This document shows, piece after piece, positions 34,269 through 43,264 of a stretch of 64,000 nt of DNA. Position 1 is the stretch's first letter; each line of letters starts with the position of its first letter. The stretch is from assembly GCF_004358675.1 (NCBI RefSeq), contig NZ_SMZO01000013.1, positions 28,284-92,283 of the forward strand. The letters run 5' to 3'. Source of the DNA: Meridianimarinicoccus aquatilis. GTDB taxonomy: Bacteria > Pseudomonadota > Alphaproteobacteria > Rhodobacterales > Rhodobacteraceae. The translations under genes and the position numbers were made by a program. The notes beneath the pieces were generated by a model. It made no database searches, had not been told where the DNA came from, and saw only the letters and a program-made list of their open reading frames with translations.

Positions 34269-35834
34269 ATGAACATCCCCATGCACCACGACCGCCTCCT
34301 CATCATCGACTTCGGCAGCCAGGTCACGCAGCTGATTGCGCGGCGCCTTCGCGAGCTGAACGTCTATTGCGAAATCCATCCGTTCAACACGGTGGACGAA
34401 GCTTTGCTGCGCGATCTCGCGCCAAAGGCCATCGTCCTGTCTGGCGGCCCTGCCAGTGTGCTTGACGAAAATAGCCCGCGAGCACCGCAAGCCGTGTTCG
34501 AGTTGGGCGTGCCCGTTTTGGGCATCTGTTACGGTCAACAAGTGATGATGACCCAGCTCGGCGGCGAAGTAGCCCGCGCTCCTGGGACAGCGGAATTTGG
34601 CCGAGCATTCGTTACGCCAACTGATGAACCCCTCGACCTGTTGGAAGGTTGGTTCGATGGCGGCCGTGAACAAGTCTGGATGAGCCATGGCGACAACGTC
34701 AAGACTTTGGCCCCCGGCTTTCGGGTCTATGGCACATCGCCGAACGCCCCTTGCGCCATCACTGCTGACCCAGACCGGCATTTTTATGCTGTTCAATTCC
34801 ACCCCGAAGTGCACCACACCCCACGCGGCAAGCAGTTTTATGCAGCTTTCGTGAAACTTGCGGGGTTCAAGGGCGACTGGACAATGGGTGCTTACCGAGC
34901 AGAAGCCATTGCCAAAATTCGCGAACAGGTGGGCGACGCCAAAGTGATCTGCGGCCTGTCCGGTGGCGTAGACAGCTCTGTCGCTGCCGTTCTGATACAC
35001 GAAGCAATCGGGGATCAACTGACCTGTGTTTTCGTAGATCACGGCCTGCTGCGCATGGGCGAAGCGGACGAGGTTCTGACCATGTTCCGCGACAATTACA
35101 ACATTCCGTTGATACATGCGGACGAGACCGAGTTATTCCTGTCCGCACTTGATGGCGAAAGCGACCCAGAGACCAAGCGCAAGACCATCGGGCGACTGTT
35201 CATCGACGTGTTCCAGAAACACGCTGGCGAGGTCGGCGGTGCAAAGTTCCTCGCGCAGGGCACCCTGTACCCTGACGTGATCGAATCGGTTAGCTTTTCG
35301 GGCGGCCCGTCAGTTACGATCAAATCCCACCACAATGTGGGCGGCCTGCCGGAAAAGATGGGCTTGAAGCTTGTCGAACCCCTGCGCGAGCTGTTCAAAG
35401 ACGAAGTGCGCGACCTTGGGCGTGAATTGGGTCTGCCCAATAGCTTCATCGGCCGCCATCCTTTCCCCGGTCCTGGTCTTGCGATCCGGTGTCCGGGCGA
35501 GATTACGCGTGAGAAGTTGAACATCTTGCGCAAAGCCGATGCAGTGTATCTCGATCAAATCCGCAAACATGGGCTTTATGACGAGATTTGGCAGGCATTT
35601 GTGGCGATCCTGCCTGTTCGCACCGTTGGTGTGATGGGCGATGGGCGCACGTATGACTTCGCCTGCGCGCTGCGCGCGGTGACGTCGGTCGACGGAATGA
35701 CAGCCGATTATTACCCCTTTAGCCATGAGTTTTTGGGGGAAACGGCAACGCGAATCATCAACGAAGTGCCGGGAATCAACCGCGTGACATACGACATCAC
35801 CAGCAAACCCCCCGGAACTATTGAGTGGGAATAA
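34269..35834 (+). CDS. guaA: GMP synthase (glutamine-hydrolysing)
   Basis: A 521-residue enzyme that aminates XMP to GMP. The glutaminase domain (residues 8-200) has nucleophile C87 in [10 protein letters not shown], and His/Glu in FHPEVHHT. The ATP-pyrophosphatase domain has the P-loop [12 protein letters not shown]. The dimerisation domain ends [16 protein letters not shown], the universal GuaA C-terminus. Another in-frame ATG at 34281 ([12 protein letters not shown]) is closer to the usual start, so the first four residues are uncertain. It stands alone between the divergent MttB-like gene and a small protein gene. Confidence 0.97.
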   Translation: MNIPMHHDRLLIIDFGSQVTQLIARRLRELNVYCEIHPFNTVDEALLRDLAPKAIVLSGGPASVLDENSPRAPQAVFELGVPVLGICYGQQVMMTQLGGEVARAPGTAEFGRAFVTPTDEPLDLLEGWFDGGREQVWMSHGDNVKTLAPGFRVYGTSPNAPCAITADPDRHFYAVQFHPEVHHTPRGKQFYAAFVKLAGFKGDWTMGAYRAEAIAKIREQVGDAKVICGLSGGVDSSVAAVLIHEAIGDQLTCVFVDHGLLRMGEADEVLTMFRDNYNIPLIHADETELFLSALDGESDPETKRKTIGRLFIDVFQKHAGEVGGAKFLAQGTLYPDVIESVSFSGGPSVTIKSHHNVGGLPEKMGLKLVEPLRELFKDEVRDLGRELGLPNSFIGRHPFPGPGLAIRCPGEITREKLNILRKADAVYLDQIRKHGLYDEIWQAFVAILPVRTVGVMGDGRTYDFACALRAVTSVDGMTADYYPFSHEFLGETATRIINEVPGINRVTYDITSKPPGTIEWE

Positions 35835-35849
35835 GCCTGGAATTTAGCA

Positions 35850-35876
35850 CTGCGCGCCGCAAAATGCGGCAGCGCA
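35850..35876 (+). terminator. Hairpin downstream of guaA
   Basis: CTGCGC...GCGCAG with the inner CCGCA...TGCGG forms a GC-rich stem 16 bp after the guaA stop. No run of T follows, so it may be a 3'-end stabilising or Rho-linked structure rather than a classic intrinsic terminator. I see no gene in 35877-35999. Confidence 0.4.
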
Positions 35877-35999
35877 GCGTCAAGACCGGGCAATGCCTTG
35901 CAATCACGTCTTCGTCGGCTTGATCTGGTCCAGTAACCTTTGCGCACGGAGTGAAAGTTAACTATACGTTAACCAGTATCCCAAATGAGGAAAACTGGA

Positions 36000-36182
36000 A
36001 TGCGGTTTTTTAGTTGCGGTGCGTGTGGTCACAAAATGCGGATTGCCGGCGAACGCTGCGGCAAGTGTTTTCAAGAAAAACCCATTGTAAAAACCATCAG
36101 TTTTTACAAGTTCATAGCTTTCTTTTCATTGATGGGCGTTTCTGGCTTGGTAGCTCTTCGGGCTCTCACGTTGTACTTGTAA
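36000..36182 (+). CDS. Small zinc-ribbon membrane protein (60 aa)
   Basis: MRFFSCGACGHKMR followed by CGKC gives two CxxC knuckles (CGAC and CGKC), a likely four-Cys zinc site. Residues 35-58 (KFIAFFSLMGVSGLVALRALTL) form one membrane helix. ATG 36000 follows GAGGA by 7 nt; a start 15 bp upstream at 35985 would place that site inside the gene. I do not recognise a named family. It reads as a small membrane-anchored protein with a cytoplasmic zinc ribbon. Confidence 0.55.
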   Translation: MRFFSCGACGHKMRIAGERCGKCFQEKPIVKTISFYKFIAFFSLMGVSGLVALRALTLYL

Positions 36183-36248
36183 GACTGTCGGCGGAATCTA
36201 GATACGCAGCGAATTGACACCAGCTTCGGAAAAGGTCACCGCAGTGAC

Positions 36249-37142
36249 ATGTCCGAGCACCCCACCAACCTGCGCCCTTATAAACCTCTGATCGCCGCTC
36301 TTTGGGCTCTCGGAACTTTGGTGTCTTTCACATCGATGAGCGTCGCCGGTCGCGAAGCCGGTCGCACGCTTGATACATTTGAAATCATGACTTACCGGTC
36401 GTTGATTGGCGTCCTGATCGTAGTGTCCATAATCGTTGCCCGCAAACGACAGGCCGACATTCGAACCAACCGACTGGGCCTGCACCTGCTGCGCAACGTG
36501 TGCCACTTTTCGGGCCAAAATCTGTGGCTTTACGCGCTGACCGTGATCCCTTTGGCACAGGTGGCCGTCCTTGAATTTTCCTACCCAGTCTGGGTCGCCT
36601 TAGCCGCGCCATTTGTGCTGGGAGAACAGATCACGGCACGGCGGGTTCTGTCTGTATTGTTGGGTTTCACAGGTATCCTTTTAGTCGTCCGGCCAGGGAT
36701 CATGCCGATCAACGCCGGGACGACCGCCGCTTTGATGTGCGCCTTTGGATTTGCCGGCGCGGCGCTTTGCACGCGCAAACTGACCGAGGACCAGACGACC
36801 CTGTGTGTGATGTTCTGGCTGACGGCCATGCAGGCCGTCATGGGGTTGGGGATGGCAGGGTATGATGGTGTCATCGCCCTGCCCTCTGCCGAAGCGCTGC
36901 CCTTTGTGATCATTGTCGGCATTGCAGGACTGGCCGGGCATTATTGCCTGACCACGGCCCTGTCGCTTGCACCTGCGTCACTTGTCATGCCAATGGAATT
37001 TTTGCGTCTGCCCACAATGGCGATTGTAGGTGCGCTTTTGTACTTTGAACCTCTTGATCCCTTTGTTTTGGTTGGCAGCACCATCATTCTTGCGGCGAAC
37101 CTGATGAACCTGTGGAAACCACGGCAATCGAAACAGGTGTGA
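36249..37142 (+). CDS. EamA/DMT-family transporter
   Basis: A 297-residue inner-membrane protein with about ten helices in two EamA repeats (residues ~15-150 and ~160-290). The blocks LYALTVIPLAQVAVLEFSYPVWVALAAPFVLGE and ALSLAPASLVMPMEFLRLPTMAIVGALLYFEP are typical of drug/metabolite exporters. The substrate cannot be read from the sequence. It is a single gene 66 bp downstream of the zinc-ribbon gene. Confidence 0.85.
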   Translation: MSEHPTNLRPYKPLIAALWALGTLVSFTSMSVAGREAGRTLDTFEIMTYRSLIGVLIVVSIIVARKRQADIRTNRLGLHLLRNVCHFSGQNLWLYALTVIPLAQVAVLEFSYPVWVALAAPFVLGEQITARRVLSVLLGFTGILLVVRPGIMPINAGTTAALMCAFGFAGAALCTRKLTEDQTTLCVMFWLTAMQAVMGLGMAGYDGVIALPSAEALPFVIIVGIAGLAGHYCLTTALSLAPASLVMPMEFLRLPTMAIVGALLYFEPLDPFVLVGSTIILAANLMNLWKPRQSKQV

Positions 37143-37257
37143 CTGGCACAACGCTACGTAACAAAATTCTATGACGCCGCGTTCCAAGTTGACGATAAAT
37201 TACTTGGCTATTTATGCAAGGACAGGGGAACTGGTTAAAGTTCCGAGGGGGAGAACC

Positions 37258-38400
37258 ATGAAGAAACTAGCAACGGTTGCGGTCCTTGCCGCAACGGCCA
37301 CATCTACTGCCTATGCAGGCGGTATCGACCGTGTAGGCCAGAAAGCAGACATCATTTATAAGCCCGGCACGTATGGCGAAGTCTCGTTTTCTTCGACAAT
37401 GCCCAGCGTCAGCGGGAACGATCTGCCACTGGCGACGCCGCGCGGGACATTCAATTCGGGCGCAAGCTATGACAGCGTAGCGGATGATTTCAACAGCTTT
37501 GGCTTTGGCTTCAAGCACGATATCAGCGACCGGTTTTCAGTTGCCTTTACAGGACAAGAAGACTTTGGATCGGACATCGCGTATGGTGGCGACCCCAGAC
37601 GTACAAACCTTGGCGGCACCTCGGCCAACGCCAATACCTATGCGCTGGCTCTTATCGGGCGTTTCAAGCTGAACGAAAACGTCAGCTTTCACGCCGGTGT
37701 ACGACGCGATACGGCGGACGGCACAATCACCTTGGGTGGCCTCGCCTATGGCCGGGTGAGCGGGTACGAAGTGCGCCTTTCCGAGAATGTCGGATATGGC
37801 TACCTGATCGGCGGCGCCTATGAAATCCCAGAAATCGCATTTCGGGTCGCGGTGACCTATAACTCCAAGATCCGGCATGATTTTGCGACCACCGAAACAC
37901 TCAATGGTCGGTCTATCGGTGCCAGTGAAGCGACCGATGTGGACACCCCCCAATCGGTGAACATCGATTTGCAGACCGGCATCGCCGAAGACACGCTGCT
38001 GTTCGGGTCGATCCGCTGGGCGGAATGGTCTGAATTCAAGATCGCGCCACAACGCTTTGAAGGGTTGACCGGCAGCGGGCTTGTGTCGCTTGACGACAGC
38101 ACCACGTTTCAGGTTGGTCTTGGTCGCCGCTTCACCGAAGCCTTCAGCGCCTCTGCATCGATCATCTATGAAGATGGCGGAAGCGACGATCTCGTTTCAC
38201 CGCTTGCGCCAACCAACGGTTTGACAGCCGTGACTCTGGGCGGGGCTTATCGCGTCGGAAACGCTGAAATCTCGGGCGGTGTTCGCTATAATTGGCTGGG
38301 CGATGCCAGGCCAGAGACCGGCACCCCGGATACGGCGCGCGCCGATTTCTCCAACAACAATGCGGTCTCGGTCGGGCTGAAACTGGGGTACTACTTCTAA
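37258..38400 (+). CDS. FadL/TodX-type outer-membrane transporter (OmpP1)
   Basis: A 380-residue outer-membrane beta-barrel protein. The signal peptide is MKKLATVAVLAATATSTAYAGG, with cleavage after AYA. The body alternates strands (FGFGFKHDISDRFSVAFTGQEDFG; YLIGGAYEIPEIAFRVAVTYNSKI; VSLDDSTTFQVGLGRRF) and ends in aromatic Phe (LGYYF), as outer-membrane proteins do. FadL proteins take up long-chain fatty acids and other hydrophobic molecules. ATG 37258 is chosen from the signal peptide and the GGGGGAG before it. A strong terminator follows. Confidence 0.88.
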   Translation: MKKLATVAVLAATATSTAYAGGIDRVGQKADIIYKPGTYGEVSFSSTMPSVSGNDLPLATPRGTFNSGASYDSVADDFNSFGFGFKHDISDRFSVAFTGQEDFGSDIAYGGDPRRTNLGGTSANANTYALALIGRFKLNENVSFHAGVRRDTADGTITLGGLAYGRVSGYEVRLSENVGYGYLIGGAYEIPEIAFRVAVTYNSKIRHDFATTETLNGRSIGASEATDVDTPQSVNIDLQTGIAEDTLLFGSIRWAEWSEFKIAPQRFEGLTGSGLVSLDDSTTFQVGLGRRFTEAFSASASIIYEDGGSDDLVSPLAPTNGLTAVTLGGAYRVGNAEISGGVRYNWLGDARPETGTPDTARADFSNNNAVSVGLKLGYYF

Positions 38401-38431
38401 GCTTCGGCACACATACAGCGGCCCAAATTCT

Positions 38432-38468
38432 ACGCTCTCGCAGAGCCCTGCGAGAGCGTCTTTTGTTT
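38432..38468 (+). terminator. Rho-independent terminator of the FadL-type gene
   Basis: A perfect 12-bp stem (ACGCTCTCGCAG / CTGCGAGAGCGT) with an AGCC loop is followed by CTTTTGTTT. It begins 31 bp after the stop codon. Confidence 0.9.
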
Positions 38469-38905
38469 CAATCCAAGGTACGCCGGGGCACGCCAGTCAC
38501 GTGCAAAATGCCAAAAAAAGCACAAGGTTGACTGCCTAGTCCGCCGCCGCCAAACGCAGATCACCGTCCAGATTGAAGGGACTCTGAAATGCGGCAAGCA
38601 GATAGGCCGTGATCAACGTCATACCCACGTGACCGATAACAAGACCATTTTGCCGGTAACCACACTATATACTGGCGTTTGACTCTTTCTGGTCGGGACA
38701 TGATTGCCACCGACAGGAAAAAATGACCGCGCACCTGAACAAGAAATGTTTCATCACAGATGATCGCGGCATCGGGGTCGCCCCGCGATAAGCCTGTTAT
38801 CGTTCGCTCGACTGCGCCTGTCATCACAGCTTGGATGAAAAAGGGGCGCAGCTTCGCCGCCTCAGGCATGAATACGACGACATTGCATGCTTTTGGTTGA
38901 GCCTG
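38469..38905. other. Gene-poor stretch upstream of the P-loop/metAA pair
   Basis: This 437-bp stretch holds no gene that I can support. A 28-codon frame on the minus strand (38536-38622, MTLITAYLLAAFQSPFNLDG and on) lacks a good ribosome-binding site and could be a gene remnant. Part of the region may be a long leader of the downstream transcript, which begins with the hairpin at 38906. Confidence 0.4.
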
Positions 38906-38950
38906 CTGCCCCTGCCCTGCTAGGGCTTTCGCAACACAGAGCAGGGGCAG
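38906..38950 (+). promoter_or_regulatory. Hairpin masking the ribosome-binding site before the P-loop/metAA genes
   Basis: CTGCCCCTGC (38906-38915) and GCAGGGGCAG (38941-38950) are perfectly complementary over 10 bp with a 25-nt loop. The 3' arm carries the AGGGG ribosome-binding site and ends 3 nt before ATG 38954. In the folded state the site would be closed. This could be a translational switch such as an RNA thermometer, a small-RNA target or a ligand-bound element. It matches none of the SAM riboswitch patterns that I can recall. Confidence 0.5.
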
Positions 38951-38953
38951 ACT

Positions 38954-39814
38954 ATGGCACGACCCACCGCCGATGAGTGGCGCAACATGACTGATCGCAA
39001 GATACTGCTGTTCGGTATGTCCGGGCTTGGAAAGACGTACGTTTCCAATATGCTGCGTGGATCTGGCGGGTGGTTTCACTACTCGATCGACTACCGCATC
39101 GGCACCCGTTACATGGGCGATCACATCGTTGACAACTTCAAACGCGAAGCGATGCGCAACCCATTCCTGCGCGATCTGCTGCGCAGCGATTCAATTTATA
39201 TCGCGTCGAACATCACCTTTGAAAACCTCGCCCCGCTCTCCACCTACTTGGGAAAACCCGGCAATCCCGACCTGGGCGGGCTTCCCTTCGACGAATACAT
39301 GCGGCGTCAGGAACAACACCGCGCCGCTGAAATTGCGGCACTGCTCGACACCCCGCAATTCATCGAACGGGCGGCGGACATTTACGGGTATGGCAGCTTT
39401 ATCTGCGACAGCGGTGGGTCAATCTGCGAAGTCGTTGATCCCAACAATCCTTCGGACCCGGTCTTAACCGCCCTATCGGATGCAACGCTGATGGTGTGGA
39501 TCCGCGGTACGCAAGAGCACACCGCAGAGCTTGTTCGCCGGTTTGATCGCGCCCCAAAGCCGATGTATTACGAACCTGACTTTCTGCTCGCCAAGTGGTC
39601 GCAATACCTTGCGGAAAAGGGCGTGAGCGAAGCCGAGGTCGACCCGGATGATTTTGTCCGCTGGACCTATGCGCAAGCGATGGAACACCGGCAGCCCCGC
39701 TATGCGGCGATGGCTGAAAACTGGGGCGTCACGATTGACGCATCTGATGTCACGCGCATCCGCGATGCCGAAGGGTTTATCGAACTGGTCGCCCAAAGTC
39801 TTGAGACTGACTGA
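38954..39814 (+). CDS. P-loop ATPase of unknown role, upstream of metAA
   Basis: A 286-residue protein with Walker A GMSGLGKT (residues ~22-29) near its start, then SGGWFHYSIDYRIGTRYMGD, and a later acidic/hydrophobic strand (LMVWIRGTQEHT). The fold resembles small kinases that sense or phosphorylate small molecules. The sequence is well known to me only as 'ATPase' in Rhodobacteraceae. It is 45 bp upstream of metAA on the same strand, so a link to methionine synthesis is likely but unproven. Translation may be controlled by the hairpin at 38906-38950. Confidence 0.75.
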   Translation: MARPTADEWRNMTDRKILLFGMSGLGKTYVSNMLRGSGGWFHYSIDYRIGTRYMGDHIVDNFKREAMRNPFLRDLLRSDSIYIASNITFENLAPLSTYLGKPGNPDLGGLPFDEYMRRQEQHRAAEIAALLDTPQFIERAADIYGYGSFICDSGGSICEVVDPNNPSDPVLTALSDATLMVWIRGTQEHTAELVRRFDRAPKPMYYEPDFLLAKWSQYLAEKGVSEAEVDPDDFVRWTYAQAMEHRQPRYAAMAENWGVTIDASDVTRIRDAEGFIELVAQSLETD

Positions 39815-39859
39815 CCGGCGCGTTATCTGTTCTGTTCCGCAGCACACAAGGCCAATCAA

Positions 39860-40777
39860 ATGCCCATTACGATCCCCGCAGACCTGCCCGCCTATGACGT
39901 TCTCGCCAGCGAAGGCGTGATGGTCATGTCGGATATGCAGGCCAGCGCGCAGGACATTCGACCGCTGCAAATTGGGCTGCTGAACCTGATGCCAAAGAAG
40001 ATCCAGACCGAAACGCAGTTCGCGCGCCTGATCGGGGCGACCCCGCTGCAAATCGATCTGACCCTGATCCGCATGACCGAGCATCAGTCGAAACACACCT
40101 CGGCAGCGCATATGGAGGAGTTCTATCGCCCCTTCCAAGCGATCAAGCACCGCAAGTTCGACGGGCTGATCATTACCGGCGCGCCGATTGAGCACCTTCC
40201 GTTCGAAGACGTCACCTATTGGGACGAACTTTGCGAAGTTATGGATTGGACCCAGACCAACGTGCAGTCCACCTTTGGCGTCTGTTGGGGCGGCATGGCG
40301 ATGATCCATCATTTCCACCGGGTTCAAAAACACCTGCTGGACCACAAATTGTTCGGCTGTTTCCGGCACGAAATCATTGATCCGACATCGCCCTATCTGC
40401 GCGGTTTTTCCGATGATTTCGTGGTGCCCGTGTCGCGCTGGACCGAGATGCGCCAATCCGAAATTGATACGGTGCCGGGTCTGCGAACGTTGCTGTCAGG
40501 CAGCGAAGCGGGCCCTTGTCTGGTGGAAGATCCCGCGCACCGCGCGCTCTATATTTTCAATCACTTCGAATATGACAGCGGCACGCTAAAAGAAGAATAC
40601 GACCGGGATGTGGCAGCCGCCAAACCCATCAATGTGCCCGGTAACTACTACCCCGACGATGATCCAACCCGCGTGCCTCGCAATCGCTGGCGGAGCCACG
40701 CGCATTTGCTATATGGCAACTGGATCAACGAAATTTATCAGCACACACCATATGATATCGATGCCATTGGTCGCTAA
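39860..40777 (+). CDS. metAA: Homoserine O-acetyltransferase, MetA type
   Basis: A 305-residue enzyme of the MetA family, which activates homoserine in methionine synthesis. The nucleophile is C142 ([11 protein letters not shown]), and the catalytic His is in [12 protein letters not shown]. Residue 111 in [16 protein letters not shown] is Glu. In this family Glu at 111 goes with acetyl-CoA and Gly with succinyl-CoA (established for Bacillus cereus and E. coli MetA), so acetyl transfer is predicted despite many databases naming such proteins succinyltransferase. With the homocysteine methyltransferase set at 27-30 kb, it supplies methionine. Confidence 0.92.
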   Translation: MPITIPADLPAYDVLASEGVMVMSDMQASAQDIRPLQIGLLNLMPKKIQTETQFARLIGATPLQIDLTLIRMTEHQSKHTSAAHMEEFYRPFQAIKHRKFDGLIITGAPIEHLPFEDVTYWDELCEVMDWTQTNVQSTFGVCWGGMAMIHHFHRVQKHLLDHKLFGCFRHEIIDPTSPYLRGFSDDFVVPVSRWTEMRQSEIDTVPGLRTLLSGSEAGPCLVEDPAHRALYIFNHFEYDSGTLKEEYDRDVAAAKPINVPGNYYPDDDPTRVPRNRWRSHAHLLYGNWINEIYQHTPYDIDAIGR

Positions 40778-40781
40778 GGTC

Positions 40782-41729
40782 ATGTTCGGTTTTCTGGTTC
40801 TTTTGGCGGTCGCTGTTGCGCTGACCTATTGGCGTGCCGGCCAGCGTGAAGCGGCAGCAGAGGCGGCGTATCCGCCCTCTGGCCAGTTGTTGGATGTGGA
40901 TGGTGTGCAAGTCCACGTTCATGTTTCAGGCAGCGGGCCGGATATCGTTCTGCTACATGGCGCTGGCGGAAGCTTGCGGGATTTCACATTCGATCTGGTT
41001 GAGCGCTTGTCAGACAGATACCGGGTGATCGCCTTTGATCGGCCTGGCCATGGATACACCGACGCGTTCGATGCCGCCGGAAACCCCATCAGTTCACCGC
41101 GCGATCAAGCGGCGCTGTTACAAGCCGCGGCAAAGCAGCTATCGGTGACACGCCCCCTTGTCTTGGGCCACAGCTTTGGCGGCTCTGTCGCGATGGCGTG
41201 GGCACTTGAGCAACCACAGGACACTGCCGGCATCATCCTGTTGGCAGGCGCAACAATGCCTTGGCCCGGCGAACTGAGTGCAAGCTACAAGATCAATTCC
41301 AGCACGCTGGGGTCAGCTTTGGTTGTCCCCGCCATCACTGCGTGGGTGCCGATGAGCTATGCGCGCAAGGTTCTGGCAGGCATCTTCACCCCGCAGACCA
41401 TGCCCCAGACCTACCCGGAGGGCTTCGGTTTGCCCATGGCCCTGCGGCGCGGGTTGCTGCGTGCGAATGCGCGACAGGTCAATCAGTTGCGTCCCTATGT
41501 TGTCGAAATGTCCGCGCTCTACCCGTCGCTGACCATGCCAGTCGCATTGATCCATGGCACCGCGGACGACATCGTTCCTTTGGTTGTTCATTCCGGTCCG
41601 CTCTCGACTTTGCTGCCAAATGCGGAACTGACAGTGCTGGACGGGGTTGGGCACATGCCGCAACATGCGGTCCCCGACCGGATCGAAGCCGCGATTGACC
41701 GCACAGCAGAGCGTGCCGGATTGCGTTGA
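40782..41729 (+). CDS. Alpha/beta-hydrolase
   Basis: A 315-residue alpha/beta-fold hydrolase with an N-terminal membrane anchor (FLVLLAVAVALTYWRAG). The oxyanion-hole HG is in IVLLHGAGGSLRDF. The nucleophile Ser lies in LVLGHSFGGSVA, the acid in LIHGTADDIVP, and the His in VLDGVGHMPQHAV, so the triad is complete. Substrate is unknown. The start is either ATG 40782, with AAGG 4 nt before it, or ATG 40761, which overlaps the metAA end; the former is chosen. It probably shares the metAA transcript. Confidence 0.82.
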   Translation: MFGFLVLLAVAVALTYWRAGQREAAAEAAYPPSGQLLDVDGVQVHVHVSGSGPDIVLLHGAGGSLRDFTFDLVERLSDRYRVIAFDRPGHGYTDAFDAAGNPISSPRDQAALLQAAAKQLSVTRPLVLGHSFGGSVAMAWALEQPQDTAGIILLAGATMPWPGELSASYKINSSTLGSALVVPAITAWVPMSYARKVLAGIFTPQTMPQTYPEGFGLPMALRRGLLRANARQVNQLRPYVVEMSALYPSLTMPVALIHGTADDIVPLVVHSGPLSTLLPNAELTVLDGVGHMPQHAVPDRIEAAIDRTAERAGLR

Positions 41730-41756
41730 CACCCCGCTCCGGCTAGCACTGATCTT

Positions 41757-42647
41757 ATGAGCAAGACACATGACGCCCCCGCCGAGTTGCCGTTCGAAGG
41801 CGCGATCACGCGTTTTTTCGAAACCGAAGCCCCCGAATCTGTGCGCAAGGCCATCGGCGACAGTCACAAAGCGATCTTGATGCCGCCCTACCCGTACGAT
41901 GAGCGGATGGACAAGGACGAGTACGAAGAGACGTTATACAAGCTTCAAATCGAACTGGCCCGGTTTCAACATTGGGTGCAGAAGACCGGAGCCCGGGTTG
42001 TGGTTGTCTTCGAAGGGCGCGACGCGGCCGGCAAGGGTGGAACGATAAAACGCTTCCGCGAGAACATGAACCCGCGCGTCGCCCGTGTCATCGCGCTGCC
42101 AAAGCCGACCCCCACAGAAATGGGGCAATGGTATTTCCAACGCTACATCGCGCAGTTGCCAACAGCCGGCCAAATCGCCCTGTTTGATCGGTCTTGGTAC
42201 AATCGACCTGTTGTGGAACGTGTATTCGATTTCTGCACCACTTCGGAGCGCGACTTGTTCTTTCAACAAGTACCGGGGTTTGAACGCGCGCTGGTGCAGG
42301 ATGGTATCCATCTGGTGAAAATCTGGCTCAATGTCGGGCAAGCCGAACAGTTGCGCCGGTTTCTCGACCGCGAGGCCGACCCGTTGAAACAATGGAAACT
42401 CAGCCAGATCGATGTTGACGGATTGCGCCGCTGGAAAGCCTATTCCGTGGCGATCCGCGAAACCTTTGACGCGACACATTTGGACCATGCGCCGTGGACG
42501 ATCATCAAATCCGATGACAAGCGGCGAGCCCGCATCGCAGCGATCCGCGCCGTTTTATCTGCGATCCCCTATGAGGGGCGGAACGACAAGATCGTTCAGA
42601 CACCGGACCCCGCGATATGTGGCGGCCCGGATATTTGGGATGACTAA
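41757..42647 (+). CDS. ppk2: Polyphosphate kinase 2 (class I)
   Basis: A 296-residue PPK2 enzyme that uses polyphosphate to phosphorylate nucleoside diphosphates, or the reverse. Walker A is FEGRDAAGKGGTIKRF. Walker B is LFDRSWYNRPVVERV. The lid segment has KQWKLSQIDVDGLRRWKAYS. One PPK2 domain is present, as in class I. The stop overlaps the TetR gene start by 8 bp, so the regulator is translationally linked. Confidence 0.93.
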   Translation: MSKTHDAPAELPFEGAITRFFETEAPESVRKAIGDSHKAILMPPYPYDERMDKDEYEETLYKLQIELARFQHWVQKTGARVVVVFEGRDAAGKGGTIKRFRENMNPRVARVIALPKPTPTEMGQWYFQRYIAQLPTAGQIALFDRSWYNRPVVERVFDFCTTSERDLFFQQVPGFERALVQDGIHLVKIWLNVGQAEQLRRFLDREADPLKQWKLSQIDVDGLRRWKAYSVAIRETFDATHLDHAPWTIIKSDDKRRARIAAIRAVLSAIPYEGRNDKIVQTPDPAICGGPDIWDD

Positions 42648-43257
42648 ACGCGGGTACCACCACGGCAATCTGCGACAAGCCTTGGTCGAAGCCGCGCTGG
42701 AACTGATCGCGCAGCGGGGGCCCACCGGCTTCACCCTGTCCGAAGCCGCAAAGCACGCAGGCGTGACGCCTGCCGCTGTCTATCGCCACTTTGATGGCCG
42801 AGAGGCCCTGATTGCCGAGGCGGCTTTGCAGGGGTACGAGATCTTCGCGGACCTCATGGAATTTGCCTATGACGCGGGCAAGCCCACCGCATTGGCCGCC
42901 TTCGAGGCGACGGGCAGAGCCTATCTCGCCTTCGCCCGTAAATACCCAGGTCATTACGTGGCAATGTTCGAAAGCGGTGTGTCCGTGAATGCCAACCCGA
43001 ACCTTGCCCGCGTGGCGGAGCGCTCCCGCGCCGTTCTTGAGCGGGCCGCGATGGAGCTTGCGCAACACATTCCCCCGGCCAAACGACCCCCAGCCGCAAT
43101 GGTCAGCGCGCATATCTGGGCGCTATCGCATGGCGTGGTCGAACTTTTTGCGCGGGGAAGCCCCGGCACACAAGCGCCCTACCCGCCAGAGGATCTTCTG
43201 GAAACGGGCGTCGGCATCTATTTGCGCGGTCTTGGCCTGATCCCGCCAGATGAATGA
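42640..43257 (+). CDS. TetR/AcrR-family regulator
   Basis: A 205-residue regulator. The DNA-binding head is HHGNLRQALVEAALELIAQRG, then FTLSEAAKHAGVTPAAVYRHF and DGREALIAEAALQG, typical TetR_N. The C-terminal part (YLAFARKYPGHYVAMFESGVSV) matches the WHG-type ligand domain. ATG 42640 overlaps the ppk2 end by 8 bp. Its target is unknown; by position ppk2 is a candidate. It is convergent with dxs. Confidence 0.88.
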   Translation: MTKRGYHHGNLRQALVEAALELIAQRGPTGFTLSEAAKHAGVTPAAVYRHFDGREALIAEAALQGYEIFADLMEFAYDAGKPTALAAFEATGRAYLAFARKYPGHYVAMFESGVSVNANPNLARVAERSRAVLERAAMELAQHIPPAKRPPAAMVSAHIWALSHGVVELFARGSPGTQAPYPPEDLLETGVGIYLRGLGLIPPDE

Positions 43258-43264
43258 CGGCGGC

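Noticed and set aside
38536..38622. A 28-codon minus-strand frame (MTLITAYLLAAFQSPFNLDG and on)
   Set aside because: The residues look protein-like, but no ribosome-binding site is present and a stop lies close upstream. Kept only as a possible remnant.
38400..38953. A SAM-type riboswitch before the P-loop/metAA pair
   Set aside because: I looked for SAM-II and SAM/SAH core bases and did not find them. Only the plain hairpin over the ribosome-binding site is supported.
38561..39124. A 187-codon minus-strand frame upstream of metAA
   Set aside because: It overlaps the P-loop gene and the hairpin and has no recognisable motif.
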